A stretch of 64,000 bases of DNA from positions 1 to 64,000 of the forward strand of contig JAKCVP010000415.1 of assembly GCA_023512835.1 (NCBI GenBank), written 5' to 3'. The DNA is from Taxillus chinensis. Its lineage: Eukaryota > Streptophyta > Magnoliopsida > Santalales > Loranthaceae. Positions 43,887-53,777 of the stretch are shown piece after piece. The translations under genes were made by a program, and so were the position numbers. Positions within the stretch are counted from its first letter, which is position 1, and every line of letters begins with the position of its first letter. The notes beneath the pieces were generated by a model. It was not told the DNA's origin. It did no database searches and saw only the letters and a program-made list of their open reading frames with translations.

Positions 43887-46358
43887 TCAGCATCTCTGAA
43901 TTTTCTTCCTTTGCCCCGTGGAAGCATCCAATTTCCGTTTCCTTCCCACCTGGGGCGAGCGATTTGTGAAGCCGGGCAAAACCACCCGACACTCTGTCCG
44001 TAACAATTCCGCTATCTTCGATGGCGTGACCAAAGACAGCTCATCCTCATCGTCACTGGAGCTTTGTTGTATGCGGGTGGACCTCACTGCAAGGTGTGGA
44101 AGCGATCCTCGCCACGATGACAACGATTTTGTCGCACAGCTGCTGTCCATTTCCGCGTCGACCGGATCCGAAAAAGTACGGGACGCTCCAGATGAGGCAC
44201 TGCTGGTAGTGGGCGATGCCGGCGCTGACTCATTCATTTCAGATCTGCGCCGTCTCTTGCAGGGACTAGACTGGACTTTCTGAGGGGACGTTCGTGAGTT
44301 ACTTCCTGGAGTGACTGCAATCCATTCGCATAAGCCTTCCTCCCATCGGAATCCGTGGTTCCGTCGCGCGGGTCTACTGGCAGGCGTTGACAGCTGTACT
44401 CGCTGAAGGGTGCCCACGCCATTCATGGAAGACACCGAGCGTCTTACTGGGAGCGCATTCGGGGAGCTCGAGGGCACTGGCGCTGATTGATTGCCGTGCA
44501 AGCCCCAGAACTCGCGGTAGGAGGTCGATCGTATTCCATCCAGAACATCACTATGCTCCCCCCGGGCCTTGGTCTGCTTCTCAAAGCTCCCAAGAACAGC
44601 CGCAAAATAGCCAAAGGCATCATCCTCGATCATATCCGAAGCTCTGCCACAGCACGATGCAATCGATGTTAAGAGATGCGACAATGTGTCGTACATTTCC
44701 GCTTCGTACGATACGCCTTGTGCAGCTAATCTAAATGTTGAAGTCAGTGTCGACAGAGCGGCCTGTGAAAGTGATAAGGTGTCCGTAGAGTTGCGAGACA
44801 CCAACAGAGTGGCAAGCATAATGATAGTCGCAGGCACTGCTGCGCCTGAATCCTTTGCTCTTTGTGAGAATGACGCGGAAGAATATGAGCGCTGAATTGT
44901 CAGGGCCGCAAGCTGCAAAGGTCGCAGAGCAGGTAAATCGTGGGACAACGTCGATAACGTATGACCAGCATCCAATCTCAAATAAACGAGTGCACAGATC
45001 AATGTGCACAGACTCGATATTGTCTGATTCAGCGCTGCGTAGAGATCCTCCATGCCGTCTTCAAATGTCGACGTAGACCAGCCGAATGGGTCATCGAGGA
45101 ACCACTGCGACGCGTCACCATGGTTTGACTCTGCGCAATGCACGTCGGACACTAATGAATTTACTCCCGCAGAGGCTTCAAAGGCTGTCTGAACCAGTGC
45201 AAGTGCATCTGCATGTTGAGAATCAGCGCTGCCAATGGATCTTATTGCATCATTCCAGATGCCACGCATGGCAGCTGTTCCAAGCCAAGCTAGGTGCATT
45301 CTTTTTGTGGCAATCAGACTTCGCACAGTGCGGAAGGCAAATCCTTGGCGACCAGTGACCTCACCAAACTCCAGTAGGAGACCCATGTGTGGAGCGGCAG
45401 AGTCACCAAATCCATCGTCTGTGTATACTGGCTGACCTAAGGCTGACCGACTATCGATGAAACAATGGAGAATCAGTTCTGCCTCATCGTTGGCCCTTTG
45501 CTGGGTGCAAACCGTCAATAAAGCATAAGCCATGGGGCTTGTGACATTTTCATCCTCGACCAGGTCACAAATCATGCGAACGGCTTCGGATCGTGCTGCT
45601 TTTCTGACGGAGGAGTGCGCACCGCCATTCATGGCGTCGAATTCTTCGAGCAAAGTGAATGTTTCGGTAGCGACGTCACTTTTATCATCCACATTGAGCC
45701 GCTTTCTGAAAGAGGCCTCGTCTGCGATGTGCTTGCTAATGTGTCGAAGACATGTGTCTGTAAGTTTGGAGGTTCCAATCCGACGTCGATGTGGTTTTCC
45801 GGGGCTGTCATCAACGTGTGAACCCTCGCAGGTAGTCTGAAGAGTGGTATCGAAGACTCTGCAAAGGCTCTCAATCTTTGTGGTACTCTTGGGAGCCCTT
45901 CGCCGCGGTCCGCCCATCTCGTCCCATTTATTGCCGTTGATTGGCGTTGGAACCAGCTGCTCGGCACGGGTACCAGCTCGGTGCAGTATGGGTGTGGGCA
46001 AGCTGATATCGGCGACCCTTGGTTCTGACGGGGTCCCCACAGGCGTAGAGCGCAGGGTACGGGCCCTTGTCCGATAAGTACGTCGGACTTTGGGATTGGG
46101 GAGCTGCGAGGGCCAGTTCTCATCGTCATCGTCATCGGATCCAGGCTGCCTTCCATTGTGACCGTCGAATCTAGTTGACTCCAGGACAGGATTCAGGATC
46201 GGCTCAAAAGGCTGTTCGGTGCGCAGGGATCTCCGGAATGCGGCCACCTTTGCAGCCAATGGCCGAAGCAGGCGATTACATCTGGCTGAAGTCCAAGTCG
46301 GTTGCTGTGAGCGCTGGCTATTCGTAGCTTTCCGTCTCTGCTCAGTCTGCTCAGTCAT
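43887..46358 (-). CDS. Uncharacterised, probably nuclear protein (823 aa)
   Basis: Intronless frame from the ATG at 46358 to TGA at 43887. The N-terminus is basic and disordered with an Asp run (GSDDDDDENWP). The middle (about residues 215-600) reads as a helical-repeat-like ordered region, with segments such as EAVRMICDLVEDENVTSPMA, GIWNDAIRSIGS and SLCTLICALVYLRLDAGH. The C-terminal third is Ser-rich with an acidic patch (SSSDDEDELSL), and basic clusters CKRRRRSE and GRKRKLD that could be nuclear localisation signals. I do not recognise a named family, though the ordered core suggests a conserved fungal protein. No signal peptide is present and no membrane segment is convincing. Confidence 0.8.
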   Translation of the reverse strand: MTEQTEQRRKATNSQRSQQPTWTSARCNRLLRPLAAKVAAFRRSLRTEQPFEPILNPVLESTRFDGHNGRQPGSDDDDDENWPSQLPNPKVRRTYRTRARTLRSTPVGTPSEPRVADISLPTPILHRAGTRAEQLVPTPINGNKWDEMGGPRRRAPKSTTKIESLCRVFDTTLQTTCEGSHVDDSPGKPHRRRIGTSKLTDTCLRHISKHIADEASFRKRLNVDDKSDVATETFTLLEEFDAMNGGAHSSVRKAARSEAVRMICDLVEDENVTSPMAYALLTVCTQQRANDEAELILHCFIDSRSALGQPVYTDDGFGDSAAPHMGLLLEFGEVTGRQGFAFRTVRSLIATKRMHLAWLGTAAMRGIWNDAIRSIGSADSQHADALALVQTAFEASAGVNSLVSDVHCAESNHGDASQWFLDDPFGWSTSTFEDGMEDLYAALNQTISSLCTLICALVYLRLDAGHTLSTLSHDLPALRPLQLAALTIQRSYSSASFSQRAKDSGAAVPATIIMLATLLVSRNSTDTLSLSQAALSTLTSTFRLAAQGVSYEAEMYDTLSHLLTSIASCCGRASDMIEDDAFGYFAAVLGSFEKQTKARGEHSDVLDGIRSTSYREFWGLHGNQSAPVPSSSPNALPVRRSVSSMNGVGTLQRVQLSTPASRPARRNHGFRWEEGLCEWIAVTPGSNSRTSPQKVQSSPCKRRRRSEMNESAPASPTTSSASSGASRTFSDPVDAEMDSSCATKSLSSWRGSLPHLAVRSTRIQQSSSDDEDELSLVTPSKIAELLRTECRVVLPGFTNRSPQVGRKRKLDASTGQRKKIQRC

Positions 46359-47078
46359 GACTTTCGAGTGCAGCTAGATGTTATGTTTGTTCGAAAATAG
46401 AGATGGATGTTTTCTGATCCAGGTATGTCAGATGATCGGTCTAACAAGCTGGCGACATAGTCGATGGAGCAATGCTGGTTGAATTGATGGCCTGCTGTAT
46501 CCAAATAAGATTCTAGGGGCTGTGACTTAAGCTGCCGTGTTATGCATGCTATACAGGAGTGCAAGAGGTTATTAGTCTGGCCGTGTGGACCGTTTGGAAG
46601 TCTGGAGTTGAGGTCAAGTCGGGCTGTAAACATCGCGTTGCAAAATACAGAGCAACGTTTAGCTTCCCGCAAAAACTTCCCAATGAGGAATCCGAGCTTG
46701 CAAGGCCGCCTCCATTCGTGAAGAAAGTCAGTGGGGACTTGATCTCGTCCGGCTCACGTATGTTGGCGAATTCGTTTCGTCGCTCAGTCATTACTGAGCA
46801 GCAGCGAGTTACTAGATAATGTTGCCAAGCATATAGGTGACCTTAACCCTCTGTAGACTGATGAGCCGTGGGTCCCTCATTCCGTGATCAAGACTCGGCT
46901 TCTGTTTAGGCTTGCACGAAATGGTACTGAATTGCGCAACAGCTGAACAAAGAGAATATTATTTACTGCCAATGGATTTCGTAGAGACTTGCACATGTCT
47001 TTGTGGTTTGACTCGCTGCACCGAGCTTACGAGGCGCAATACACGCTTCCCAATCGGGCTTATATCGATTGACATGGC

Positions 47079-47089
47079 GTTAGGGTTAG
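47079..47089 (+). promoter_or_regulatory. TTAGGG-type (telobox-like) element upstream of POL3
   Basis: GTTAGGGTTAG lies about 120 bp before the POL3 start codon. Telomere-repeat-like boxes bound by Tbf1/Myb-type factors occur in promoters of growth and replication genes in fungi; the role here is inferred from sequence alone. Confidence 0.4.
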
Positions 47090-47105
47090 CGACCCTCTAC
47101 AGCTA

Positions 47106-47125
47106 GCGCGTCACCATCGACGCGC
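47106..47125. promoter_or_regulatory. Inverted pair of MCB-like sites (CGCGT / ACGCG) upstream of POL3
   Basis: GCGCGTC-ACCATC-GACGCGC is a perfect 7-bp inverted repeat with a 6-bp spacer, 84 bp upstream of the POL3 ATG. Each arm carries the ACGCG core recognised by MBF (Mbp1/Swi6) at replication genes. This fits G1/S control of DNA polymerase delta. Confidence 0.55.
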
Positions 47126-47209
47126 CTTCGCGACTTCCCCAAGCACGTTCGTCTACACCCGCAATTCTCCAGAGTCTATACTTGTGGGCATTCCTGCTCT
47201 CTACCCGCA

Positions 47210-50200
47210 ATGCCTGCAGCAGTCATGTCACCAGCTAGGAACGTTCTGACTGACTCAACGAATACGCATCGCAATGTGGACCCCTCCCCATCTACTGCAA
47301 AGAAGCGCCGGCATGACGGGTCGCCCGTGTCCGCACATCCTGCTACGAGAAGAGCTCCTGGTCTCAAAGCTCCTGGCTCAAGCCAGCCCAAAAGTCAATT
47401 CGAGGAAGAAGTCTTAGAGAAGCTGACGCAAGACATCAACGGGCTAAAGAAAGCCAATTCGGAAAAGGACCAGCAGTGGTCGCGCCCGCCTTTGACCGAC
47501 TGGAAGGAGGGAAAGGATCCTATTATTTTTCAGCAGATCGATGTCGAAGAGGGTACTCTCCATGGCGGCAAGACCACTGTGCGGCTCTTCGGGACTACTG
47601 AAGTATGCACCCTCGCGCATGGGTTGTGACAGAGCGCTAACATGCTACAGAACGGCCACTCCACACTTGTCCATGTTACCGACTTTCTCCATTATCTATA
47701 CGTTGCTGCTCCTATATCGTTCCAGCCCAACGAATGCAACGCCTTTAAAGCATATCTTGAGACGACAATGGCACAGCATCAGCCAGCAATTCACTCCGTG
47801 GAGATGGTTCTTCGCGAGAATCTCTATGGCTACCAAGGCAACCAGAAGTCGCCATACCTGAAGATCACCGTGACAGATCCCAAGCATATCAATCGCCTGA
47901 GAACCTCAATCGAACGTGGTGACGCCAATTTCAAGGGCTACTGGAAAGCCGCGGAAGGCGGCATTCTCACCTTCGACAGTATTCAATACATTCTACGTTT
48001 CATGATCGACACCAACATCTCTGGCATGTCTTGGGTTGAGGTACCCCACGACAAATATCACATGATTCCTCATAGAGATCGTCACTCGAACTGTCAAATT
48101 GAAGCATGGGTCAACTACCGGGACCTGATTTCTCATCCTGCTGAAGGCGATTGGGTGAAGATGGCTCCTCTGCGAATTCTTTCGTTTGACATCGAGTGCG
48201 CTGGTCGCAAAGGTGTGTTCCCAGAGGCCAACATGGACCCTGTCATTCAGATCGCAAATGTTGTTACTCGATATGGCGAAGACAAACCCTTCATTCGCAA
48301 TGTTTTCTGTCTCGATACTTGCAGCCTCATCGTCAACACCCAAATATTAGAGTTCGACAAGGAAGAGAAGATGCTTATGGCTTGGAGAGATTTTTTGGAG
48401 GAGGTGGATCCCGATGTCATTATTGGCTACAACATTTCCAACTTCGACTTCCCATACCTGCTTGATCGAGCCCGACATTTGAAATGCGGAAAATTCCCTT
48501 ATTGGTCTCGCTTGAAAAATGTCATGTCTCAGGCTAAAGAGACGAACTTCTCCAGCAAACAGATGGGAAATCGCGACACAAAAGCGACGAACACAAATGG
48601 TCGAGTTCAGCTTGACCTGTTGCAGCTAGTCCAGAGGGATTACCACCTTCGAAGTTACACACTCAATTCCGTGTGCGCAGAATTCTTGAACGAGCAGAAA
48701 GAAGACGTGCATCATACGATGATTACGGAGCTTTTTAATGGTACACCAGAATCAAGACGACGTCTTGCGGTGTACTGCTTGAAAGATGCGTATCTCCCGC
48801 AACGGCTCATGGACAAGCTGATGTGTCTGGTCAACTACACTGAAATGGCCAGAGTCACTGGAGTCCCCTTCAACTTTCTTCTGTCAAAGGGCCAGCAGGT
48901 GAAATTCATCAGCCAACTATTCCGAAAAGCCCTCGAACAGCAGCTTGTCATCCCAAACATGCGCAGCGACAGCACCGACGAACAATACGAAGGTGCCACA
49001 GTTATCGAGCCTACGCGTGGCTACTACGATGTCCCAATTGCAACGCTTGATTTTGCATCGCTATATCCGTCTATCATCCAGGCACATAACCTCTGCTATA
49101 CGACGCTCTTGAAAAAGCCTCAGATCGAGCTATTTGGCCTGAGGAAAGATGAAGACTACATTGTGACTCCAAATGGCGATCTATTCGCGACAGCCAAAGT
49201 GCGCGTAGGACTGTTGACTCAGATCTTGCAAGAGCTGTTGACATCCAGGAAGAAAGCCAAGAAGGATATGGGAGTCGAGACCGATCCTTTCAGAAAGGCT
49301 GTTCTAAATGGTCGTCAATTGGCTTTGAAGATCAGTGCAAACAGTGTCTACGGCCTCACGGGAGCCACTGTTGGCAAGCTGCCCTGCCTTGCCATTGCCA
49401 GCAGTACCACCTCCTACGGTCGGCAAATGATTGAGAAGACGAAGCAAGAAGTTGAAGCCAAATATAACATCGCCAATGGCTACTCGCATGATGCTCAAGT
49501 TATCTATGGTGATACAGACTCAGTCATGGTCAAATTCGGACCAAAAGAGCTGGAGAAGGCCATGGCCCTGGGCGAAGAAGCCGCGACCTTTGTGTCAAGC
49601 AAGTTCACAAACCCAATCAAGCTCGAGTTCGAAAAAGTATACTACCCCTACCTACTCATCAACAAGAAGCGATATGCGGGACTCTACTGGACGAAACCGG
49701 AGAAGTGGGACAAGATGGATACCAAGGGTATCGAAACGGTCCGTCGTGACAATTGTCGACTCGTGCAAACCGTCATGGAGACAGTGCTCCGGAAGATACT
49801 GATTGATCAGGATGTCGATGGAGCTTCCGCGTAAGTCTATCTTCTCTGTGTTGAGACTTAATTTTGCTAACATCCTATAGATATGTTCGTGACCAGATTT
49901 CAGAGCTTCTCCAAAACAAGATCGACATGTCAAAACTTGTCATTACAAAAGCTTTGACCAAGAATGATTATGCGGCGAAACAAGCTCACGTCGAACTCGC
50001 AGAGCGTATGAGAAAGCGCGACGCTGGCTCAGCCCCCGCTCTAGGTGACCGTGTCGCATACGTTATGGTGAAGGGTTCTAGCGGTTCAAAGAACTACGAG
50101 AATTCGGAGGATCCTCTTTACGTTTTGGAAAACAATATTCCGATCGATGCGAAATACTACCTGGACAATCAATTGTCGAAGCCGCTAATGCGAATCTTCG

Positions 50201-50619
50201 AACCAATCATGGGTGAGAAAAAAGCTGGGCAGCTCTTAACAGGCGAGCATACACGCAGCATCAGCGTCGCAGCTCCTACCATGGGTGGGCTCATGAAGTT
50301 TGCGAAGAAGACGCAGACTTGTATGGGCTGCAAGAAGCCGTTGGTGGGCAAGGAGGAAGCAGCGGGAGCTGTATGCTCCAACTGCCGACCTCGTTTCGGC
50401 GAGCTTTACCAGAGGACACTTAGTAAAGTGTCAGACCTAGAGGTCCGCTTCGGTCGATTGTGGACGCAATGTCAACGGTGTCAGGGGAGCATGCACTGCG
50501 AGGTGATTTGCAGCAGTAAAGACTGCCCAATATTCTACATGCGCATGAAAGCCAAGAAGGACGTGGAGGACGCCGGGAAGGAACTGAGTCGCTTCGACTA
50601 TGACCTCGCTGCTTGGTGA
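47210..50619 (+). CDS. POL3: DNA polymerase delta catalytic subunit
   Basis: Lagging-strand replicative polymerase with 3'-5' proofreading. Three exons: 47210-47602, 47651-49830 and 49881-50619; introns of 48 and 50 nt (GTATGC and GTAAGT donors, CTAAC branch points). The product is 1103 residues, close to yeast Pol3 (1097). Exonuclease motifs: FDIECAG (Asp/Glu about 311/313), [10 protein letters not shown] and YCLKDAYLP. Polymerase motifs: [18 protein letters not shown] (about 598), [14 protein letters not shown] (about 691) and C YGDTDSV (about 750), all intact. The C-terminus carries CysA (CMGCKKP...CSNC, a zinc site) and CysB (CQRCQG...CSSKDC, the 4Fe-4S cluster site that binds the B subunit). 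The basic N-terminus has KKRRHDG as a likely nuclear signal. No active-site change is visible. Confidence 0.98.
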
Positions 50620-51450
50620 GGACGACACTCTCACAGGAAACGGCATTCCATCTTTGTAGCACGGCGTTTGGAATGGCGGGGAGCCCGAAGAGCCTGGATA
50701 GGACACATGGCTGATAGTGCAATTTGGCCTAGGAAGTCTGGCGCCTAGCATAATGATTGAACGAGAAATTATGCGCGGAGCGCTCGAATTTTACGTGAGC
50801 GCTTTCGACTTGCAAGACTACGAAGTACTCGTTAGGCGACGAGGTCCCAGATTTTGCTGAGCAAGAAGGGAGTTCATAACCTTTCGACTTTTGAGGGTCC
50901 CGCCAAGCTTGAGGGAGCAGCCACGATTCATCTCCCGAGCAATCTATCACATCTTCCTCGACGGAGTCTTGATAAAGCAGGCAGGCACACGCATGCAGTT
51001 ATATTGCAGTCACATCTTCCAACGCATCTTCGTGTGCCGAATCTTGTTCATTTTCATCTCAACTCGTCCATTCAAACACATCTCATCTTGCATTCACAAT
51101 CGATTGGCCCAACTGGACGAACAGCCTCAATGGCGCTCGTGAACTGATTGTATTTGGATCATCCCTGCTGCTCACCCTTCGGGCCCTCTGCTGGACTCAG
51201 AGACCCTTGTCCACTTCGCTGTCATCCTCCAACGAACCGATGCCATGGAAGGTTCCCTTGAATGAACGGGATGCAAATGCGCAGTTTGGCACGATGCGGC
51301 TATTCCCTCGACGAAACGTGCACCATGGCCAGACTATAAAACCAGAAGTAGCGGCCGCGCATTCCGACAGCAACACTCACCCTTCCTCCTCTTCCACCAC
51401 CTTTCCACTCACTCCAACCATCTCCCAGTACCCCTCTTGACATCTTCACG
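50620..51450. other. Intergenic region with promoter of the 10-Cys secreted protein
   Basis: 831 bp between two plus-strand genes. A TATA box lies 116 bp before the next ATG, and pyrimidine-rich CTTCCTCCTCTTCCACC leader sequence follows it. No coding segment is supported. Confidence 0.55.
51335..51342 (+). promoter_or_regulatory. TATA box (TATAAAAC)
   Basis: A consensus TATAAA 116 bp upstream of the ATG of the 10-Cys secreted protein, followed by a CT-rich stretch typical of transcription starts of strongly regulated fungal genes. Confidence 0.65.
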
Positions 51451-52122
51451 ATGCTCAAGCTCCACAGTGCCATTCTAGCACTAAGCTACCTCGACCTCGC
51501 CAGCGCCGGCCTAAACCAGCCCTTCTGGTGGGGTGGCAGCGCCCGCAGTGCCAATCTCTGCAACAAACTCTACGGCGCAGGCGAACCGGGCTGGTCCACC
51601 GCCAGCGCCATCTGCAGCGGCTACTACAATGTAATCGAGCTCTACTGCGCCCAGGGCAGAGGCAAGCCCGAGGAAGTCGGGCCCGGCTTCGCGTGTCCGC
51701 GCGACTACATCTGCGTGGACCAGCGCATGGAAATGAACCCCGCGGACGCAGGATGTTACAAGCTCGCTCCTATCGAGGGCTACAAGACTGCGGGGAATCA
51801 GGGCAAGGTCGCGTGCAGTCCTGGGCTTACCGTGGGCGCTACGCCCATGTGGCTTAGCACGCACATTACTGGCGATGGGGTGAGCAAGTGCTGGGTGAAG
51901 AAATCGGGGACGGATAATCATTTGATGAATCAGTTCTCTTGTGACGGGAGTTCGGTGAATGTGCAGCTTGAGGCGCATACGGCGTATCAGGCTTGTGTGG
52001 AGGTTGATCCGGCGCTGCAGAGTAAGCGGACGCCGTTTACTTGGTTTTTTGGAACGGCGGATCAGAGTCAGCCGCCGTCGAAGGAGGACGAGGGTGGGAT
52101 TGAGTCGGGATTGGGAATTTAG
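51451..52122 (+). CDS. Secreted cysteine-containing protein of unknown function (223 aa, 10 Cys)
   Basis: Intronless. The signal peptide is LKLHSAILALSYLDLASA, with cleavage near residue 19. The mature chain has ten cysteines at 37, 55, 66, 82, 88, 102, 122, 147, 164 and 182, an even number consistent with disulfides. Conserved-looking stretches are NQPFWWGGS, CNKLYGAGEPGW and CPRDYICVDQ; the last ~40 residues are hydrophilic and disordered. Codon use in the first two thirds is strongly biased to C-ending codons, suggesting high expression, and it has a clear TATA box. No membrane segment or GPI tail is seen. I do not recognise a characterised family; it resembles secreted proteins of plant-associated fungi only in general form. 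Confidence 0.85.
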   Translation: MLKLHSAILALSYLDLASAGLNQPFWWGGSARSANLCNKLYGAGEPGWSTASAICSGYYNVIELYCAQGRGKPEEVGPGFACPRDYICVDQRMEMNPADAGCYKLAPIEGYKTAGNQGKVACSPGLTVGATPMWLSTHITGDGVSKCWVKKSGTDNHLMNQFSCDGSSVNVQLEAHTAYQACVEVDPALQSKRTPFTWFFGTADQSQPPSKEDEGGIESGLGI

Positions 52123-53777
52123 GCGGAAAGTTTGAGGAAAGTCAAGAAGCTTTGGGTTCTAGGTGTTGCATGGAGAGGAACAAGCAAAACAAGTAACCAT
52201 TTTTGTGACGAAGTCGATTCGATTTCAAAGTAAAGTATCTTGGCCTTACGGAAGTCACACCGTGAGAGCCGACGCAACGATTCGAACCATTCGAGAATCT
52301 CATGCTAAATCGATACTTTACAGTAAATTGAACTGGTGGGCATCTTCTCAGGTACGACATGCGCATTCAACACCATCGTTCTGCATTGAACCTACCGCGT
52401 AGACAAATCCAACCCTTCCGAAGGCTTGAACATGTGAACGCTCTCTGAGCCTGAAAATAGAAGGAGGTTCGCGACTCGACGTGCTGTACTTTGCACTTTG
52501 CACTTTTCTAAAAACAGTACTTTATGCAGCTCTCTGTACAAACGGTACCTCGTACCATACCGCAACAAGCATATTCCTGCCACTCACGTGCAATTACTCA
52601 GGCATATCCCTTAAGCAACCGGGCAAGCAAGCTGTACTGTAGTCTCTTTCCCTGTGTAGGCACCTTCCCTGTTCAATTTCTCGATTTTTTGGTTCTCGGA
52701 GTGAATATCCTGACTTTGCCCTGGTGCATTGGGTGACTTTTAGCCGTGCATGGCTTACGTTGGCGGGGGAGTGGACAAATGAGGGTAGAAACGCGGCGTG
52801 TAGGTTCATCGGCGGGCGGATTGAGAGGGATCCTGTTGGTTCGTCGGATGTAGGACCCCAAATATAAATTCAAGATTCCGGATTCAAAAGTAGCAAGATT
52901 TACAATTTGAAATGTGAGATGTGCTGGAGACGGGTGATGAAGGTAGTGTTGAGCAAACGCTAGAATTGCACAGATACGCTCGCGTTCCTTGAACTTTGCT
53001 GTGTAAAATGGAATCTAGCCGTGCGGCGATGGTCTATCAGGCGCGAGAAAGTACCGTAAATGCAGTGAGAAGAATAAAGCAGAAAGCAAAAGTAGAAAAC
53101 ATGAGCAAGTTTCAATAGTCGGGGAGAATGAGATAAATTCAATCAGAATGGTATACCCCTAGATATTCCCTGGTCTTCAATTTCCAGACACTTTCGGCGG
53201 GCAGCGAGTCTAAGTTTTGACGTTCCCTGATCCTCAATCAGTCAGAATCCCTATCTTCAGTTCCTAAACCCCTCGATCCTTCCACTTCAGGTCTATGATA
53301 CACGACGCTGAAACGAGCAAAAGCGAACTTACATACGATGGGTACCGGATAGTCAAGTCTAGTCGTACATGAGAAACACACATCACCGAAACAGAGTACA
53401 GTACGTGCAGCGCCAACACAACGAAAAGGAGAGAATCAAGTGTGCGTCGGGTAGATATATTCATCACGAAACCGTGGCCTCGATACCCGCCCACCCTTTC
53501 TTCCATGCAACCGCAGTCGACATTGCATTCTTCCCTCTTCCCACCTCAATATATGTCCATGTGTCCATTTGCGCGTCTGTCCACCCGACATCTCGCAGAA
53601 CATCAATCATGCCCCCTCAAGCGCCGACTCCAGCGCCGCTTCGACTGTCCGATAAAGCAGAGCTTACTATGATTACACAGTGTTTCAGTCTTACGCCAGT
53701 ATGCACTAGACGGACTTGCATTTCGTTTCGTCATATCGTGTGTCGTTTCATTTCGTTTCGTCAGGGCGCTCGCAATT
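52123..53777. other. 1.65 kb convergent intergenic region
   Basis: Between the secreted protein and the J-domain protein 3' end. The region is AT-richer than neighbours. Near 53720-53765 it has a TTTCGTTTCGT pentamer-like repeat. The longest open frame (53369-53977, +) runs antisense into the J-domain gene and has no domain features. Confidence 0.5.

Larger units (their letters stand above)
46359..47209. other. Divergent promoter region (unknown protein / POL3)
   Basis: 851 bp. The 130 bp nearest POL3 contain a TTAGGGTTAG element and a pair of MCB-like sites listed separately. The rest shows no coding signal. Confidence 0.55.

Noticed and set aside
52260..52320. Sequence resembling a tRNA T-arm (GATTCGAACC)
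   Set aside because: No matching A-box, acceptor stem or anticodon arm at the required spacing.
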